Assembly: GCF_000337455.1 (NCBI RefSeq)
Contig: NZ_AOIU01000023.1
Coordinates: forward strand, 57,273-121,272
Reading direction: 5' to 3'
DNA: 64,000 nucleotides
DNA from: Halosimplex carlsbadense 2-9-1
GTDB lineage: Archaea > Halobacteriota > Halobacteria > Halobacteriales > Haloarculaceae
Under the pieces are notes generated by a model that saw nothing but the letters and a program-made list of their open reading frames with translations, did no database searches and was not told where the DNA came from. This document shows, piece after piece, positions 9,010 to 17,660 of the stretch (the stretch's first letter is position 1; every line of letters begins with the position of its first letter). The translations under genes and the position numbers were made by a program.

Positions 9010-9399
9010 ATGGAGTTCGACCACGCGGGCATCGCGACCGACGACCGCGACGCGCTCGTCGACCAGTACGGAGCGATCCTGGACGCCTCGGTCGCTCACG
9101 AGGAGACCTTCGGCGAGCTACGGGTCGCCTTCCTCGACCTGGGGAACGGCTACTTCGAACTGCTCGAACCGACCGCCGACGCCGAGGGACCGATCCCGAA
9201 CTTCCTCGACGCCCGCGGCGCGGGGATCCACCACCTCGCGCTGCGAACCGACGACATCGGCGACGCGCTCGACCGCGCCCGCGCGGCCGAGGTCGCCCTC
9301 ATCGACGAACAGCCGCGGCCGGGCGCCTGGGGCCACGAGGTCGCCTTCCTCCACCCCGAGTCGACCGGCGGCGTGCTGATCGAGTTCGTCGAGCACTGA
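9010..9399 (+). CDS. mce: methylmalonyl-CoA epimerase
   Basis: A 129-residue vicinal-oxygen-chelate (glyoxalase-fold) protein of normal epimerase length. Metal-ligand positions are visible: FDHAGIAT (His), FLDLGNGYFELLEP (Glu), GIHHLALR (His) and GVLIEFVEH (terminal Glu). It converts (S)- to (R)-methylmalonyl-CoA, feeding the mutase encoded just upstream, so the pair forms the propionyl-CoA to succinyl-CoA module. It may have its own promoter in the 105-base gap; the gene is on the same strand and probably co-expressed. Confidence 0.93.
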   Translation: MEFDHAGIATDDRDALVDQYGAILDASVAHEETFGELRVAFLDLGNGYFELLEPTADAEGPIPNFLDARGAGIHHLALRTDDIGDALDRARAAEVALIDEQPRPGAWGHEVAFLHPESTGGVLIEFVEH

Positions 9400-9438
9400 C
9401 GAGCGGTCGCGGATCGAACCCCAGACGGGCCGTCGCCG

Positions 9439-10050
9439 TCACCCCGGCAGGAGGTCGCCGAGCGCGGCGCCGATGGACATCGGGACGAGCGCGACGGCGA
9501 CCTGGCAGACCGCGAGCCAGGGGTCGGTCCAGTCGATCATGCCCCAGACGGTCATGACGACGGCGGCGGTCACGAGCGGGATGGTGAGCACGCCGAGGAA
9601 CTTCCGCGGGAGGAACCCGAAGATCGGCTGGTAGACGCGCACGTCCTGGAAGTCGGCGACGTAGAGGATGCCAGTGACGAGCGCGAGCGTCAGGGCGTTG
9701 GTCAGAAGGAAGTAGAACGGATGACCGCTGAGATACAGCCCCACGTCGTAGGTCCCGCCCTCGACGAACATCGGAATGCCGAACAGCAGCGACCCGAGCA
9801 GGGCCTCGGCGGCGTCCGAGCGGTCGAAGCCGAAGACGACGCGGCCGAACACGGGCGTCTCCTGGACCTCCATCGCCGTCCGCATCGTCTCGCGGACCTG
9901 CTCGCGCTCGGCCTCGGAGTCGACGGTCTCCTCCAGCTCGGCGAGTTCGTCGAACAGGTCGCCCATGTCGGGGTCGTCCTCGTCGACGTCTCCGAGGTCG
10001 GGGGCGCCGTCATCGCCACCACCGCCGGGTCGGCCCTGTCGGTCGCTCAT
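9439..10050 (-). CDS. DUF2391-like integral membrane protein
   Basis: A 203-residue protein with a cytoplasmic acidic head (residues 1-60, coiled-coil-prone ELAELEETVDSEAER), then RVVFGFDRSDAAEALLGSLLFGIPM, which I associate with the DUF2391 family, and four to five hydrophobic segments ending VALVPMSIGAALGDLLPG. Its ATG overlaps the TGA of the dehydrogenase gene (ATGA at 10047-10050), so the two are translationally coupled. No function is known to me; coupling to a fatty-acid enzyme may be incidental. Confidence 0.7.
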   Translation of the reverse strand: MSDRQGRPGGGGDDGAPDLGDVDEDDPDMGDLFDELAELEETVDSEAEREQVRETMRTAMEVQETPVFGRVVFGFDRSDAAEALLGSLLFGIPMFVEGGTYDVGLYLSGHPFYFLLTNALTLALVTGILYVADFQDVRVYQPIFGFLPRKFLGVLTIPLVTAAVVMTVWGMIDWTDPWLAVCQVAVALVPMSIGAALGDLLPG

Positions 10051-11105
10051 CCGTCACCGGGACCGACGGGGCCGCCGAAGTCGTCGAAGTCACCGTCCGG
10101 CCGGTCGTCGTTCGGACCGGCGCCCCCCGGTCCGTCGCCGTCCGGCCGCTCGCCGCCCACCCCGCTGTCGGCGTCGCCCGGCCCGGGCTGGTCGTCGGGG
10201 TCGACCGGGGTCTCGGCGCGCAGCTCCGGCGTGGGGTCGGGCTCGCTCGGCTCGACGGGCTCGCCGCCCTCCCAGACGTAGAACCCCTCGCCGGTCTTGC
10301 GGCCGAGGTCGCCGGCCTCGACTTTCGCCCGGAGGACCGGTGGCGGCGCGAACCGCTCGCCGAGCGCCCCCTGGAGGTGTTCGAGGGCGTCGAGCGTGGC
10401 GTCGAGCCCGCGCTCGTCCGCGGCGGCGAGGGGGCCGACGGGGTGGTCGTGGCCGGCGGTGGTCGCCCGGTCGATGGCCGCGACGCCGGCGGCGCGCTCG
10501 TCGACCATCGTCATCGCCTCGACGGCCAGGGCCAGGCCCAGCCGCGTCGCCGCGAAGCCCGGCGTGTCCCGGACGACGATCGACTCCCTGTCGAGCCCGT
10601 CGACGAACGAGACGGCCGCATCGCGGGTCGGTTCGGCCGTCTGCTCGGCGACGACGACTTCGACCAGCGGGGCCGCGGGTGGGTCGACGAAGTGGAGGCC
10701 GACCGCGCGGCCGGGGTTCCTGAGCCCGGCGGCGACGGCCGTCACCGACACTGCGGCGCCGCTGGTGGTGACGAGCGTCCCCTCGTCGACCGCCTCCTCG
10801 ACGTCTGCGAACAGCGCCCGCCGCTCGTCGCGGTCGGCGTCGGTCGTCTCGATCACGACGTCGGCGCCGGCGACCGCGCCCTCCAGTCCGGTGGTCGCCT
10901 CGATGCTGTCGACGGCGGACTCGCGCGCGTCGGCGTCGAGTTCGCCCGCGGCCACGGCGTCGCCCAGGCCCGCCTCGACGGCGTCGATGCCGTCCATGAC
11001 GACGTTGGCGTCGTCGTCGTAGAGAGTCACGGCGTGGCCCGCCCCAGCGCAGCACTGCGCGATCCCGCGGCCCCTCGCGCCCGCGCCCAGTACGGCTACG
11101 TCCAT
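10047..11105 (-). CDS. 3-hydroxyacyl-CoA dehydrogenase family protein
   Basis: A 352-residue protein. Residues 1-280 form the NAD-binding and C-terminal domains of 3-hydroxyacyl-CoA dehydrogenases: VAVLGAGARGRGIAQ (NAD motif), ADVVIETTDADRDE (usually IEAVxE), NPGRAVGLHFVDPPA (catalytic His in the GxHFxxPxP-type loop) and DTPGFAATRL (normally PGFxxNR; Asn replaced by Thr). GRKTGEGFYVWEGG ends the catalytic part. A roughly 70-residue Pro/Asp/Gly tail follows, likely disordered. The start may be MDVAVLG (11105) or MGSMDVAVLG (11114). It should oxidise 3-hydroxyacyl-CoA in beta-oxidation or a related route. Confidence 0.87.
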   Translation of the reverse strand: MDVAVLGAGARGRGIAQCCAGAGHAVTLYDDDANVVMDGIDAVEAGLGDAVAAGELDADARESAVDSIEATTGLEGAVAGADVVIETTDADRDERRALFADVEEAVDEGTLVTTSGAAVSVTAVAAGLRNPGRAVGLHFVDPPAAPLVEVVVAEQTAEPTRDAAVSFVDGLDRESIVVRDTPGFAATRLGLALAVEAMTMVDERAAGVAAIDRATTAGHDHPVGPLAAADERGLDATLDALEHLQGALGERFAPPPVLRAKVEAGDLGRKTGEGFYVWEGGEPVEPSEPDPTPELRAETPVDPDDQPGPGDADSGVGGERPDGDGPGGAGPNDDRPDGDFDDFGGPVGPGDG

Positions 11106-11114
11106 ACTCCCCAT

Positions 11115-11536
11115 GCGAGCGCCGACCCGATTAAGCGTTGTTCCCCGCTCGCCGTCGGAGGGTGAGCGGTCGCGACGGTGCCGGCCACCCGGGGCCGCAC
11201 AGCTGAGTTTCCACCGTTTCGAGCGTTCGAAGCGACCGGGGCCGCCGGCCCGTCCGGCCGCGAGACGCCGCGAGCGACGGCGAATAGGCCGCGCACGGGG
11301 GCCTCCACCGGCCGCTCGTCCGTTCGAACGGTCGACGGGTCCACGAACCCGTCCCCCAAACGCCGCCGTCAGCCGCATGTCGGACGCATGTCTCTCACCC
11401 GATCGATACCCGAGAAACGCCGCCTTCGACCACCCAGGTCCCGAATATGTGCGAACTTGCATTTTCTGTCGTCTGACATGCGACGAAAGACGGCCGAAGG
11501 GTTTATACGTCCCCAAAATTTGTCTATATAAGAACA
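11115..11536. promoter_or_regulatory. divergent intergenic region between hadh-like gene and tfb
   Basis: No convincing gene is seen in these 420 bases. The tfb side is AT-rich. TTTATA at 11502-11507 stands about 30 bases ahead of the tfb ATG and is the likely TATA box. A second AT-rich block, CTATATAA (11524-11531), lies too close to the ATG to drive the same start and may be an alternative element. Confidence 0.55.
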
Positions 11537-12508
11537 ATGGAACGGCCGAGCCGCCAGCGCGAGCGTGTGGAGTCCGAGGAAAAACAGGAGGAACAAACGG
11601 ACGAGCAGGCCGAACAGCAGCAGTGTCCCGAATGCGAGTCGTCCGCGCTCGTGACGAGCGCCGACGGCGGGGAGATCGTCTGTGAGGACTGCGGGCTGAT
11701 CATCGACGAGGGCAACATCGACCGCGGACCGGAGTGGCGGGCGTTCAACCACAGCGAGCGACAGGAGAAATCCCGGGTCGGCGCGCCGACGACCCAGACG
11801 ATGCACGACAAGGGGCTGACCACCCAGATCGACTGGAAGGACAAGGACGCCTACGGTCGGTCGCTGTCGTCCGAGAAGCGGTCGCAGATGCACCGACTCC
11901 GGAAGTGGCAGGAGCGCATCCGGACGAAAGACGCCGGCGAGCGCAACCTCCAGTTCGCGCTGTCGGAGATCGACCGGATGGCGAGCGCGCTGGGCGTCCC
12001 CCGCTCGGTGCGGGAGGTCGCATCGGTCATCTATCGACGCGCGCTCGACGAGGACCTCATCCGCGGCCGCTCCATCGAGGGCGTCGCCACCGCCTGTCTG
12101 TACGCCGCCTGCCGACAGGAGGACATCCCCCGCTCGCTCGAGGAGGTCTCGGAGGTCTCCCGCGTCGAGCAGAAGGAGATCGGCCGCACCTACCGCTACG
12201 TCGCCCAGGAACTGAGCCTGAAGATGGAACCGGTCGACCCCAAGCAGTACGTCCCCCGGTTCGTCTCCGAGCTGGAACTGTCCGAGGAGGTCCAGGCCAA
12301 GGCCAACGAGATCATCGACGTGACCGCCGAGAAGGGCCTGCTGTCGGGCAAATCGCCCACCGGCTACGCCGCCGCCGCCATCTACGCCGCCTCGCTTCTG
12401 TGCAACGAGAAGAAGACACAGCGCGAGGTCGCCGACGTGGCGCAGGTGACAGAGGTCACCATTCGAAATCGCTACCAGGAACAGATCGAAGCGATGGGCA
12501 TCCACTGA
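11537..12508 (+). CDS. tfb: transcription initiation factor TFB
   Basis: A 323-residue archaeal TFIIB homologue. The N-terminal zinc ribbon has Cys30, Cys33, Cys49 and Cys52. The B-finger/linker region reads [17 protein letters not shown] and [19 protein letters not shown]. Two cyclin-like repeats follow (about residues 125-220 and 225-318), containing [18 protein letters not shown] and [16 protein letters not shown]. It binds TBP-TATA-BRE and recruits RNA polymerase. Haloarchaea encode several TFBs; which paralogue this is cannot be told here. The first 29 residues are unusually Glu/Gln-rich. The promoter is strong and the 5' leader is short. Confidence 0.97.
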   Translation: MERPSRQRERVESEEKQEEQTDEQAEQQQCPECESSALVTSADGGEIVCEDCGLIIDEGNIDRGPEWRAFNHSERQEKSRVGAPTTQTMHDKGLTTQIDWKDKDAYGRSLSSEKRSQMHRLRKWQERIRTKDAGERNLQFALSEIDRMASALGVPRSVREVASVIYRRALDEDLIRGRSIEGVATACLYAACRQEDIPRSLEEVSEVSRVEQKEIGRTYRYVAQELSLKMEPVDPKQYVPRFVSELELSEEVQAKANEIIDVTAEKGLLSGKSPTGYAAAAIYAASLLCNEKKTQREVADVAQVTEVTIRNRYQEQIEAMGIH

Positions 12509-12592
12509 CCGGCTTCGCGCCGGTCCGGTGACGGTCAAGCTCGTTCGGCACCGACGATCCGGTTCCGACACCACCGACGGCTTCGCGCCGTC
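12507..12592. terminator. pair of TTCGC-loop hairpins between convergent genes
   Basis: GACCGGC/GCCGGTC (12507-12525, starting in the tfb stop codon) and GACGGC/GCCGTC (12576-12592) each enclose a TTCGC loop. They lie between convergent tfb and sopII and may mark transcript 3' ends. Neither is followed by an oligo-T run, so the terminator call is tentative. Confidence 0.4.
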
Positions 12593-12674
12593 CTCCGTTC
12601 TCCGCACGCTCGACCCGTCAGCGGTCGCTGTCGCTCATCGCCGTTCGCCGCGGAAAACGTCGCGCTCGCCGGGG

Positions 12675-13397
12675 TCAGTCGGCGACCTGCGGATCGCCGA
12701 CGACGTCGACGTCGGCGGTCTCGTCGGTCGCGGCGGCCATCTTGACGAAGTCGTTGATCGCGATGAGGCCGAAGCCGACCTTCGAGACCACGTCGATGTA
12801 CGTGACGACCAGCGCGGTGGTCTCCAGGTCCATGATCTCGAACCCCGCGGGGCCGACCGACCAGATGATGGGATAGACCAGCCACAGGACGACGACGAAC
12901 GCCCGGAGCTTCCGGAACAGCGCCGCCACGTCGTCGGGTTTCTCTTCCGCCAGCGCTTCCGTCTCCGTGAACATGAGATAGACGACGCCGCCGAAGCAGG
13001 CGCTCCCGACGAGGTAGAGCGCCCAGTTCAGCGGGGCCGCGAGCGTCGCGCCGACGAAGCCGAAGACGATGGTCGCCGCCTGCAGCGCGGCGAGCCGGGC
13101 GATGGCGCGCGTCGACGCGCCGGCGATCAGCGCGATGAGCGCGACGTGGATCGGCGTCGTCAGCAGCCAGTCGACGTAGCGCGGGACGAAGACCGTCCCG
13201 CCGTCGGCCGTCCCGAGTCCGCCGATTCCGAGGGCCATGAGCCCGTAGGCGACCGCGGCGATCGCGGGGACCAGCGCCGCCAGTGCGAGCTGTCGCCGTC
13301 GTTCCGACGGGACCAGCAGGATGCCGTAGGCCAGCATCCCGGTCCCGACGACCATTCCGAGCGTGCCGATGGTGAACCAGGTTGTGAGTCCGAGCAT
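12675..13397 (-). CDS. sopII: sensory rhodopsin II
   Basis: A 240-residue seven-helix retinal protein. Helix C is RYVDWLLTTP with Arg73 and Schiff-base counterion Asp76; helix F is VVVLWLVYPIIW with Tyr175; helix G is TYIDVVSKVGFG with Asp202 and retinal-binding Lys206. The proton-donor position (Asp96 of bacteriorhodopsin) is Leu87, so it should be a sensor rather than a fast pump. Ser205 occupies the place of the signalling Thr204 of Natronomonas SRII. It lies two bases after the transducer stop codon, the usual htrII-sopII order, so it would mediate blue-light phototaxis. Confidence 0.93.
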   Translation of the reverse strand: MLGLTTWFTIGTLGMVVGTGMLAYGILLVPSERRRQLALAALVPAIAAVAYGLMALGIGGLGTADGGTVFVPRYVDWLLTTPIHVALIALIAGASTRAIARLAALQAATIVFGFVGATLAAPLNWALYLVGSACFGGVVYLMFTETEALAEEKPDDVAALFRKLRAFVVVLWLVYPIIWSVGPAGFEIMDLETTALVVTYIDVVSKVGFGLIAINDFVKMAAATDETADVDVVGDPQVAD

Positions 13398-13399
13398 GG

Positions 13400-15709
13400 T
13401 TAGTCGTCCGTGGCCGCGGTCGCGGCCGTTCCAGCGTTGCCGCCGCCGGTCCGCGTTTCGAAGCGCGCCAGCGCCGTCGTCAGTTCTTCGGCCCGCTGGC
13501 GCAGGTCGCGGGCGGAGGTGGCGACCTGGTCGATCGACTGGGACTGGTCGTCGGCCGCCCCGGCGACCGTGTCGGCCTCCGTCGCCGTCTGCTGGCTGAT
13601 CGCCGTCAGCTCGTCGATGGTGCCCATCACCTCCTGGGCGGTGCGAGCCTGTTCCTCCGTCGCGTCGTCGATCTCCTGGATGCCGGTGTCGACCTCCTCG
13701 GTGTGCTCGACGATCGTTTCGAGGGCGTCGACGGCGCCCTCGACGGTCCCGACGCCGTCGGTCACCCGCTCGCTGGTCGACTCCATCCGGTCGACGGTCT
13801 CGCCGGCCTGCGCCTGGATCCCGTCGATACGGGACTCGATGTCGCCGGCGGCCTCCTTGGTCTCCTCGGCGAGGCCCTTGATCTCGTCGGCGACGACCGC
13901 GAAGCCGGCGCCGTCGCCGTCGGCGTGAGCCGCCTCGATCGAGGCGTTCAGCGCCAGCATGTTCGTCTGCTCGACGATCTCCGTGATGACGCTCACGATC
14001 TGGCCGATCTCGTCGAGTTCGTCGTCCAGATCGTTGATCGCCGCGACGGTCTCCTCGGTCTCGCCCTCGATGGCGCTCATCTCCTCGATGGCGCGCTGGG
14101 CGGCCTCGCGGCCCTCCTCACCGACTTCGGCGGCCCGCTGGGAGGTCGTCGCGACCTGCTGGGCCGAAGAGGCGACCTGCTGGGCCGTCGCCGAGAGGTT
14201 CTCCATCTCGCCGGCGGCCCCCTCCAGGCGCTCGGACTGCTCGGTCGTCCCGTCGAAGATCTCCGAGATCGAAGCCGTCACCTGTTCGCTCGCCTGGTCG
14301 ACCCGTTCGGCGTTGGTGCCGACCTGTTCGCTCGCGGCCGACACGTCGCCGGCGAAGGATTTCATCCGCGAGATCGTCTCCTCCAGGGCGTCGAGCGTCT
14401 CGTTGATGCTCTCGCCGACCGACGCCATCGACGCGTTCTCGCTGTCGGGGTCGACCCGGCGGGTGAGGTCGCCGTCGGCCGCCTCGGAGAGCACGTCGCC
14501 GTACTCGGTCGCCTTGGCCTCCAGATGGGTCGTCATCGACTCCATCTCCGCGGCCTCCCGCTCGGCGCGCTGGCGCGCTTGCTCGGCCTCTTCGCGGGCC
14601 TCCTCGGCCTCGGCGCGAGCTTCGTCGGTCTCTGCGATCTGCTCGCGTATCGAGTCGCGCATGTCCTGGAACGACCGGTAGAGCGCCCCGATCTCGTCCT
14701 CGCGGGTCGTCGCGAGGTCGACCTCCAGGTCGCCGTCGGCCATCGACTCCGCCCGCTCGGACACCCGACGCAGCGAGACGATGGTGTTGCTCCCGATGGT
14801 AACGCCGACCAGGCCGAGGTTGATGATCGCGAGCAGCACCAGCCCCACCAGGTCGGAGTTGATCTGCGAGCCCAGCGCGTAGGCCGCCTCTTTCGGCGAG
14901 TGGATCATGACGGTCCAGTCTCTGGTCTCCATCGCCGTACTGGCCATGAGCCGGTCGCCCATGTCCATGAACGTCGTCGCGCCCGCGGCGGCCGAAGCGT
15001 TCGTCTCGTGGCCCTCGTGGTCGGTGAGGATCCTGCTCGCGTTCGGGTGAGTGACGTACTGTCCGTCGCCGTTGACGACGACCGTCGAGGTGTCGTCGTT
15101 CGCGTTCGCGAGCGACGACGACCGCGCCGCGAGATCGGTCATGAAGACGAGCGCGCGGTTCTCGACGCCGGGCACGGGCGTGACGACGGCGACGACCGGG
15201 TGGTCGGCCGCCGGCACGGAGAACGGTTCCGTCACGTAGGTGTCGCCCGGCCCGTCGAACTGGGGTGGGTCGGTCGCGAACGGCGCGCCCTGCTCGGCGG
15301 GACTGAGTCCCTCGAACTCGTCGTTCGTACTCTCCGCGAACACCATCGATTCGGTGTTCAGGTAGTGGATCGCCACCACGTCCGGCGGGACGGCTCCCGA
15401 CTCGAACTGGTCGGTCAGCGCCCGGTCGATGGCCTCGCCGTCGCCCGAGCGGACGGCTTCCAGCTGCGAGGTGAGAACGGCCTCGCGCTGGACGCTCCCC
15501 AGCCACGAGTCGAGTTCGGCCGTCCGCGTCTCGGAGAGCGTTCGCAGGTCGTTCTCCACGTCGTCCTGCAGCGTGGCCGAGGCCTGCGTGCTGATGACGG
15601 CACCGAAGCCGACCATCACCACCACCGCGACTGCGAGCGCCGCACCGAGGCGAGCGGCGTACGACCGCTGTATCACCCCGGGCAAGAGAGAAGGTACATC
15701 CGATGTCAT
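13400..15709 (-). CDS. htrII: sensory rhodopsin II transducer / methyl-accepting chemotaxis protein
   Basis: A 769-residue transducer. TM1 spans about 21-40 and TM2 about 287-308. The roughly 245-residue extracellular segment between them reads like a dCache sensor (VVAIHYLNTESMVFAES, GQYVTHPNASRIL, RDWTVMIHSPKEAAY). A HAMP follows at about 309-360, a long Glu/Ala/Arg coil, a second HAMP-like segment near 400-450, and the signalling hairpin at about 580-618 (EQTNMLALNASIEAAHA... AGFAVVADEIKGLAEETK). The large ectodomain resembles Halobacterium HtrII, which also senses serine, rather than the short Natronomonas form. Upstream CTTTAC near 15750 may be the TATA box. Confidence 0.93.
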   Translation of the reverse strand: MTSDVPSLLPGVIQRSYAARLGAALAVAVVVMVGFGAVISTQASATLQDDVENDLRTLSETRTAELDSWLGSVQREAVLTSQLEAVRSGDGEAIDRALTDQFESGAVPPDVVAIHYLNTESMVFAESTNDEFEGLSPAEQGAPFATDPPQFDGPGDTYVTEPFSVPAADHPVVAVVTPVPGVENRALVFMTDLAARSSSLANANDDTSTVVVNGDGQYVTHPNASRILTDHEGHETNASAAAGATTFMDMGDRLMASTAMETRDWTVMIHSPKEAAYALGSQINSDLVGLVLLAIINLGLVGVTIGSNTIVSLRRVSERAESMADGDLEVDLATTREDEIGALYRSFQDMRDSIREQIAETDEARAEAEEAREEAEQARQRAEREAAEMESMTTHLEAKATEYGDVLSEAADGDLTRRVDPDSENASMASVGESINETLDALEETISRMKSFAGDVSAASEQVGTNAERVDQASEQVTASISEIFDGTTEQSERLEGAAGEMENLSATAQQVASSAQQVATTSQRAAEVGEEGREAAQRAIEEMSAIEGETEETVAAINDLDDELDEIGQIVSVITEIVEQTNMLALNASIEAAHADGDGAGFAVVADEIKGLAEETKEAAGDIESRIDGIQAQAGETVDRMESTSERVTDGVGTVEGAVDALETIVEHTEEVDTGIQEIDDATEEQARTAQEVMGTIDELTAISQQTATEADTVAGAADDQSQSIDQVATSARDLRQRAEELTTALARFETRTGGGNAGTAATAATDD

Positions 15710-15811
15710 CGTCCGATACAGAGGAATACTCCCTGTAAAGCGTTCGTGCGCGATTCTCAGCGGTGATAGTCGAACCGAACAGTTCCGGCGAGTATCGCCG
15801 GTCGGTCGCGC

Positions 15812-17449
15812 TCAGTCCCCGGGCTCGACCCAGACCGGGCCGGCCCAGGCCATCCCGTCGTCGGCCTGCTCGACGCGGAGGTAGTACACGTCGGCGTCGC
15901 TGGCGCGTTCCTCGTCCCACGCCATCCCGGCCACGGGCTCGTCGTCGGTGACCTCGCCGGCCTCGGTGTAGGCGTCCAGCCCGGCCGACTCGTCGGTCGT
16001 GCCGCCGACGACGTGCCAGTCGTCGTTGTTCTTGACGACGGTCACCCGTTCGATGGGTGCGGTTCCAGCGACGAGCCACTCGACGGTCCGCTCGCCGTCG
16101 GCGACCACCGTGCTGTCGTCTTCGCCGACCGCCGTCCCGTCGACGGCGAACTCGGCGAGGATCCGGTGCGGTTGACTGGTCGCGTACACTCGCCGCGAGC
16201 GCAGGCTCTCGAAGATCGACTCCCGCGAGAGGTCCTCGGCGTAGAACCCCGTCAGCCCGCCCGGATACGACCCCTCGTCCCAGACCCGCCAGATGTGGCC
16301 CCAGCCGATCCCGTCCTCCCAGATGTCCGACAGGGAGGGGAGGTGGGGCGGCAGGTGGATGTGCGACCGGCCCGGTCGCGGGGCGTGGAAGTCCGACGAC
16401 CCCATCATCCCGACGCGATAGCCCAGTTCGTGGGCGTCCTGGACGTAGTGGCCGGGGTCGCCCATCTCGCCCTGGCCCATCCGGACGGGCTTGGGGTTGC
16501 CGTCGACCTCCGGCATCTCGCTGGAGCCCCACTGGGAGTACACCTCGACCAGCGGCGCGATGTCGTCGTCGTACTCCATCGCCGAGAAGTCCAGCGGGTA
16601 CATCGCCTCGGCCGGGTGGTGCGGGATCGCGAGCACCTCGTTGCCGGTCTCGGCGCGCCACTCCTGCAGCCTGCGGAACAGCTTCTCGTAGCGGTTGGTG
16701 TCGGTGTCCAGCGAGTCGAACAGCTCGGCTTCGTCGACACCCTCGAAGTAGACGTTGATGTGGCCGCCCATGTTGGGCTGTTTCGTCCACTCGTAGCCAA
16801 AGAGCGTCACGAACTCCCCGGGGTCGTGGAAGTGCTTCGTGACGGTCTTCATGTCCTCGAAGTAGCCGTTGTGCATCCGCCGGCGCTGGAGCTTGGGCGG
16901 GATAAAAAAGCCCATCGTGTCGTGGTCGGTGTAGGCCACCACGTCAAGGTCCATCACGTCGCGGCCGAACCGGAACCCCTTGCTCATCGACCCCGCGCCG
17001 TCGGAGAACTGCGAGTGGAGGTGGATGTCACCCCAGAACAGCCGGTGGTCGGGTTCGGATTCGAACACCTGAACGGGGTTGCTGGTGAACCGCCGGCCCG
17101 ACTCGTCGGTGAGCGTCAGGTACTGGACGCCGGGCGTCTCGAAGGCGACGCCGGCCAGTTCTGTCACGGCTTGGTCGGTCAGTTCGAAGTCGATCTCCTC
17201 GGGGTGGATCGCCTCGGGGTCGGTACTGTCGAGGGTGAGCGTGCCGTCGTAGTCGGGGAGCAGACGGAGGTACTCGTCCCAGACCGAGACGGTGGCAGAC
17301 AGCGGCTCCGTGGTGACGACGCGGGATGGCAGGACGCACTCCACGTCGTCGAACCGGCGCTGCCGGCCGCGGGCGAGGTCGGCCAGTGAGGGGTTGTTCT
17401 CGGCGAAGACTTTCACCGACTCGATGGCTTTGGTCAGCACTGGGACCAC
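15812..17449 (-). CDS. DUF3604 PHP-like metal-dependent protein
   Basis: A 545-residue protein. A beta-rich N-terminal domain (about 1-135) precedes a PHP-type metal site: FWGDIHLHSQFSDG, VAYTDHD, a far-central IPHHPAEA and MGSSDFHAPRPG. These are the features I know from DUF3604 proteins. A C-terminal beta domain (about 400-545) contains Asp-rich loops. It is likely a metal hydrolase or phosphoesterase, with substrate unknown. No signal peptide is seen. The GTG at 17449 is used; GTG at VLTKAIES three codons later is an alternative. It is divergent from the pseudokinase gene. Confidence 0.8.
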   Translation of the reverse strand: MVPVLTKAIESVKVFAENNPSLADLARGRQRRFDDVECVLPSRVVTTEPLSATVSVWDEYLRLLPDYDGTLTLDSTDPEAIHPEEIDFELTDQAVTELAGVAFETPGVQYLTLTDESGRRFTSNPVQVFESEPDHRLFWGDIHLHSQFSDGAGSMSKGFRFGRDVMDLDVVAYTDHDTMGFFIPPKLQRRRMHNGYFEDMKTVTKHFHDPGEFVTLFGYEWTKQPNMGGHINVYFEGVDEAELFDSLDTDTNRYEKLFRRLQEWRAETGNEVLAIPHHPAEAMYPLDFSAMEYDDDIAPLVEVYSQWGSSEMPEVDGNPKPVRMGQGEMGDPGHYVQDAHELGYRVGMMGSSDFHAPRPGRSHIHLPPHLPSLSDIWEDGIGWGHIWRVWDEGSYPGGLTGFYAEDLSRESIFESLRSRRVYATSQPHRILAEFAVDGTAVGEDDSTVVADGERTVEWLVAGTAPIERVTVVKNNDDWHVVGGTTDESAGLDAYTEAGEVTDDEPVAGMAWDEERASDADVYYLRVEQADDGMAWAGPVWVEPGD

Positions 17450-17660
17450 CGCCGAACCGAACGCGGTGGCGCGCCGACCCGGCCGACTGCCGGGCGAGCG
17501 CCTGTCTGAACGGGCATACCACCGGGGTGGCGCGGCTGGCGGTTAAGTTTCCCGGCGCTTCGGTCCGCCCGGAGCCCTCCGGGACCCAAACAGTCTTGGT
17601 AGATGACCGGAGAAATATGCGGAGTACGAGCCGCCCAGCGCGGCGCGGCCACCGACCACG

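Noticed and set aside
14118..16790. 890-codon antisense-frame reading across htrII and the DUF3604 gene
   Set aside because: Spans two real genes in a different frame on the same strand, is Arg/Gly-rich and has no recognisable motif.
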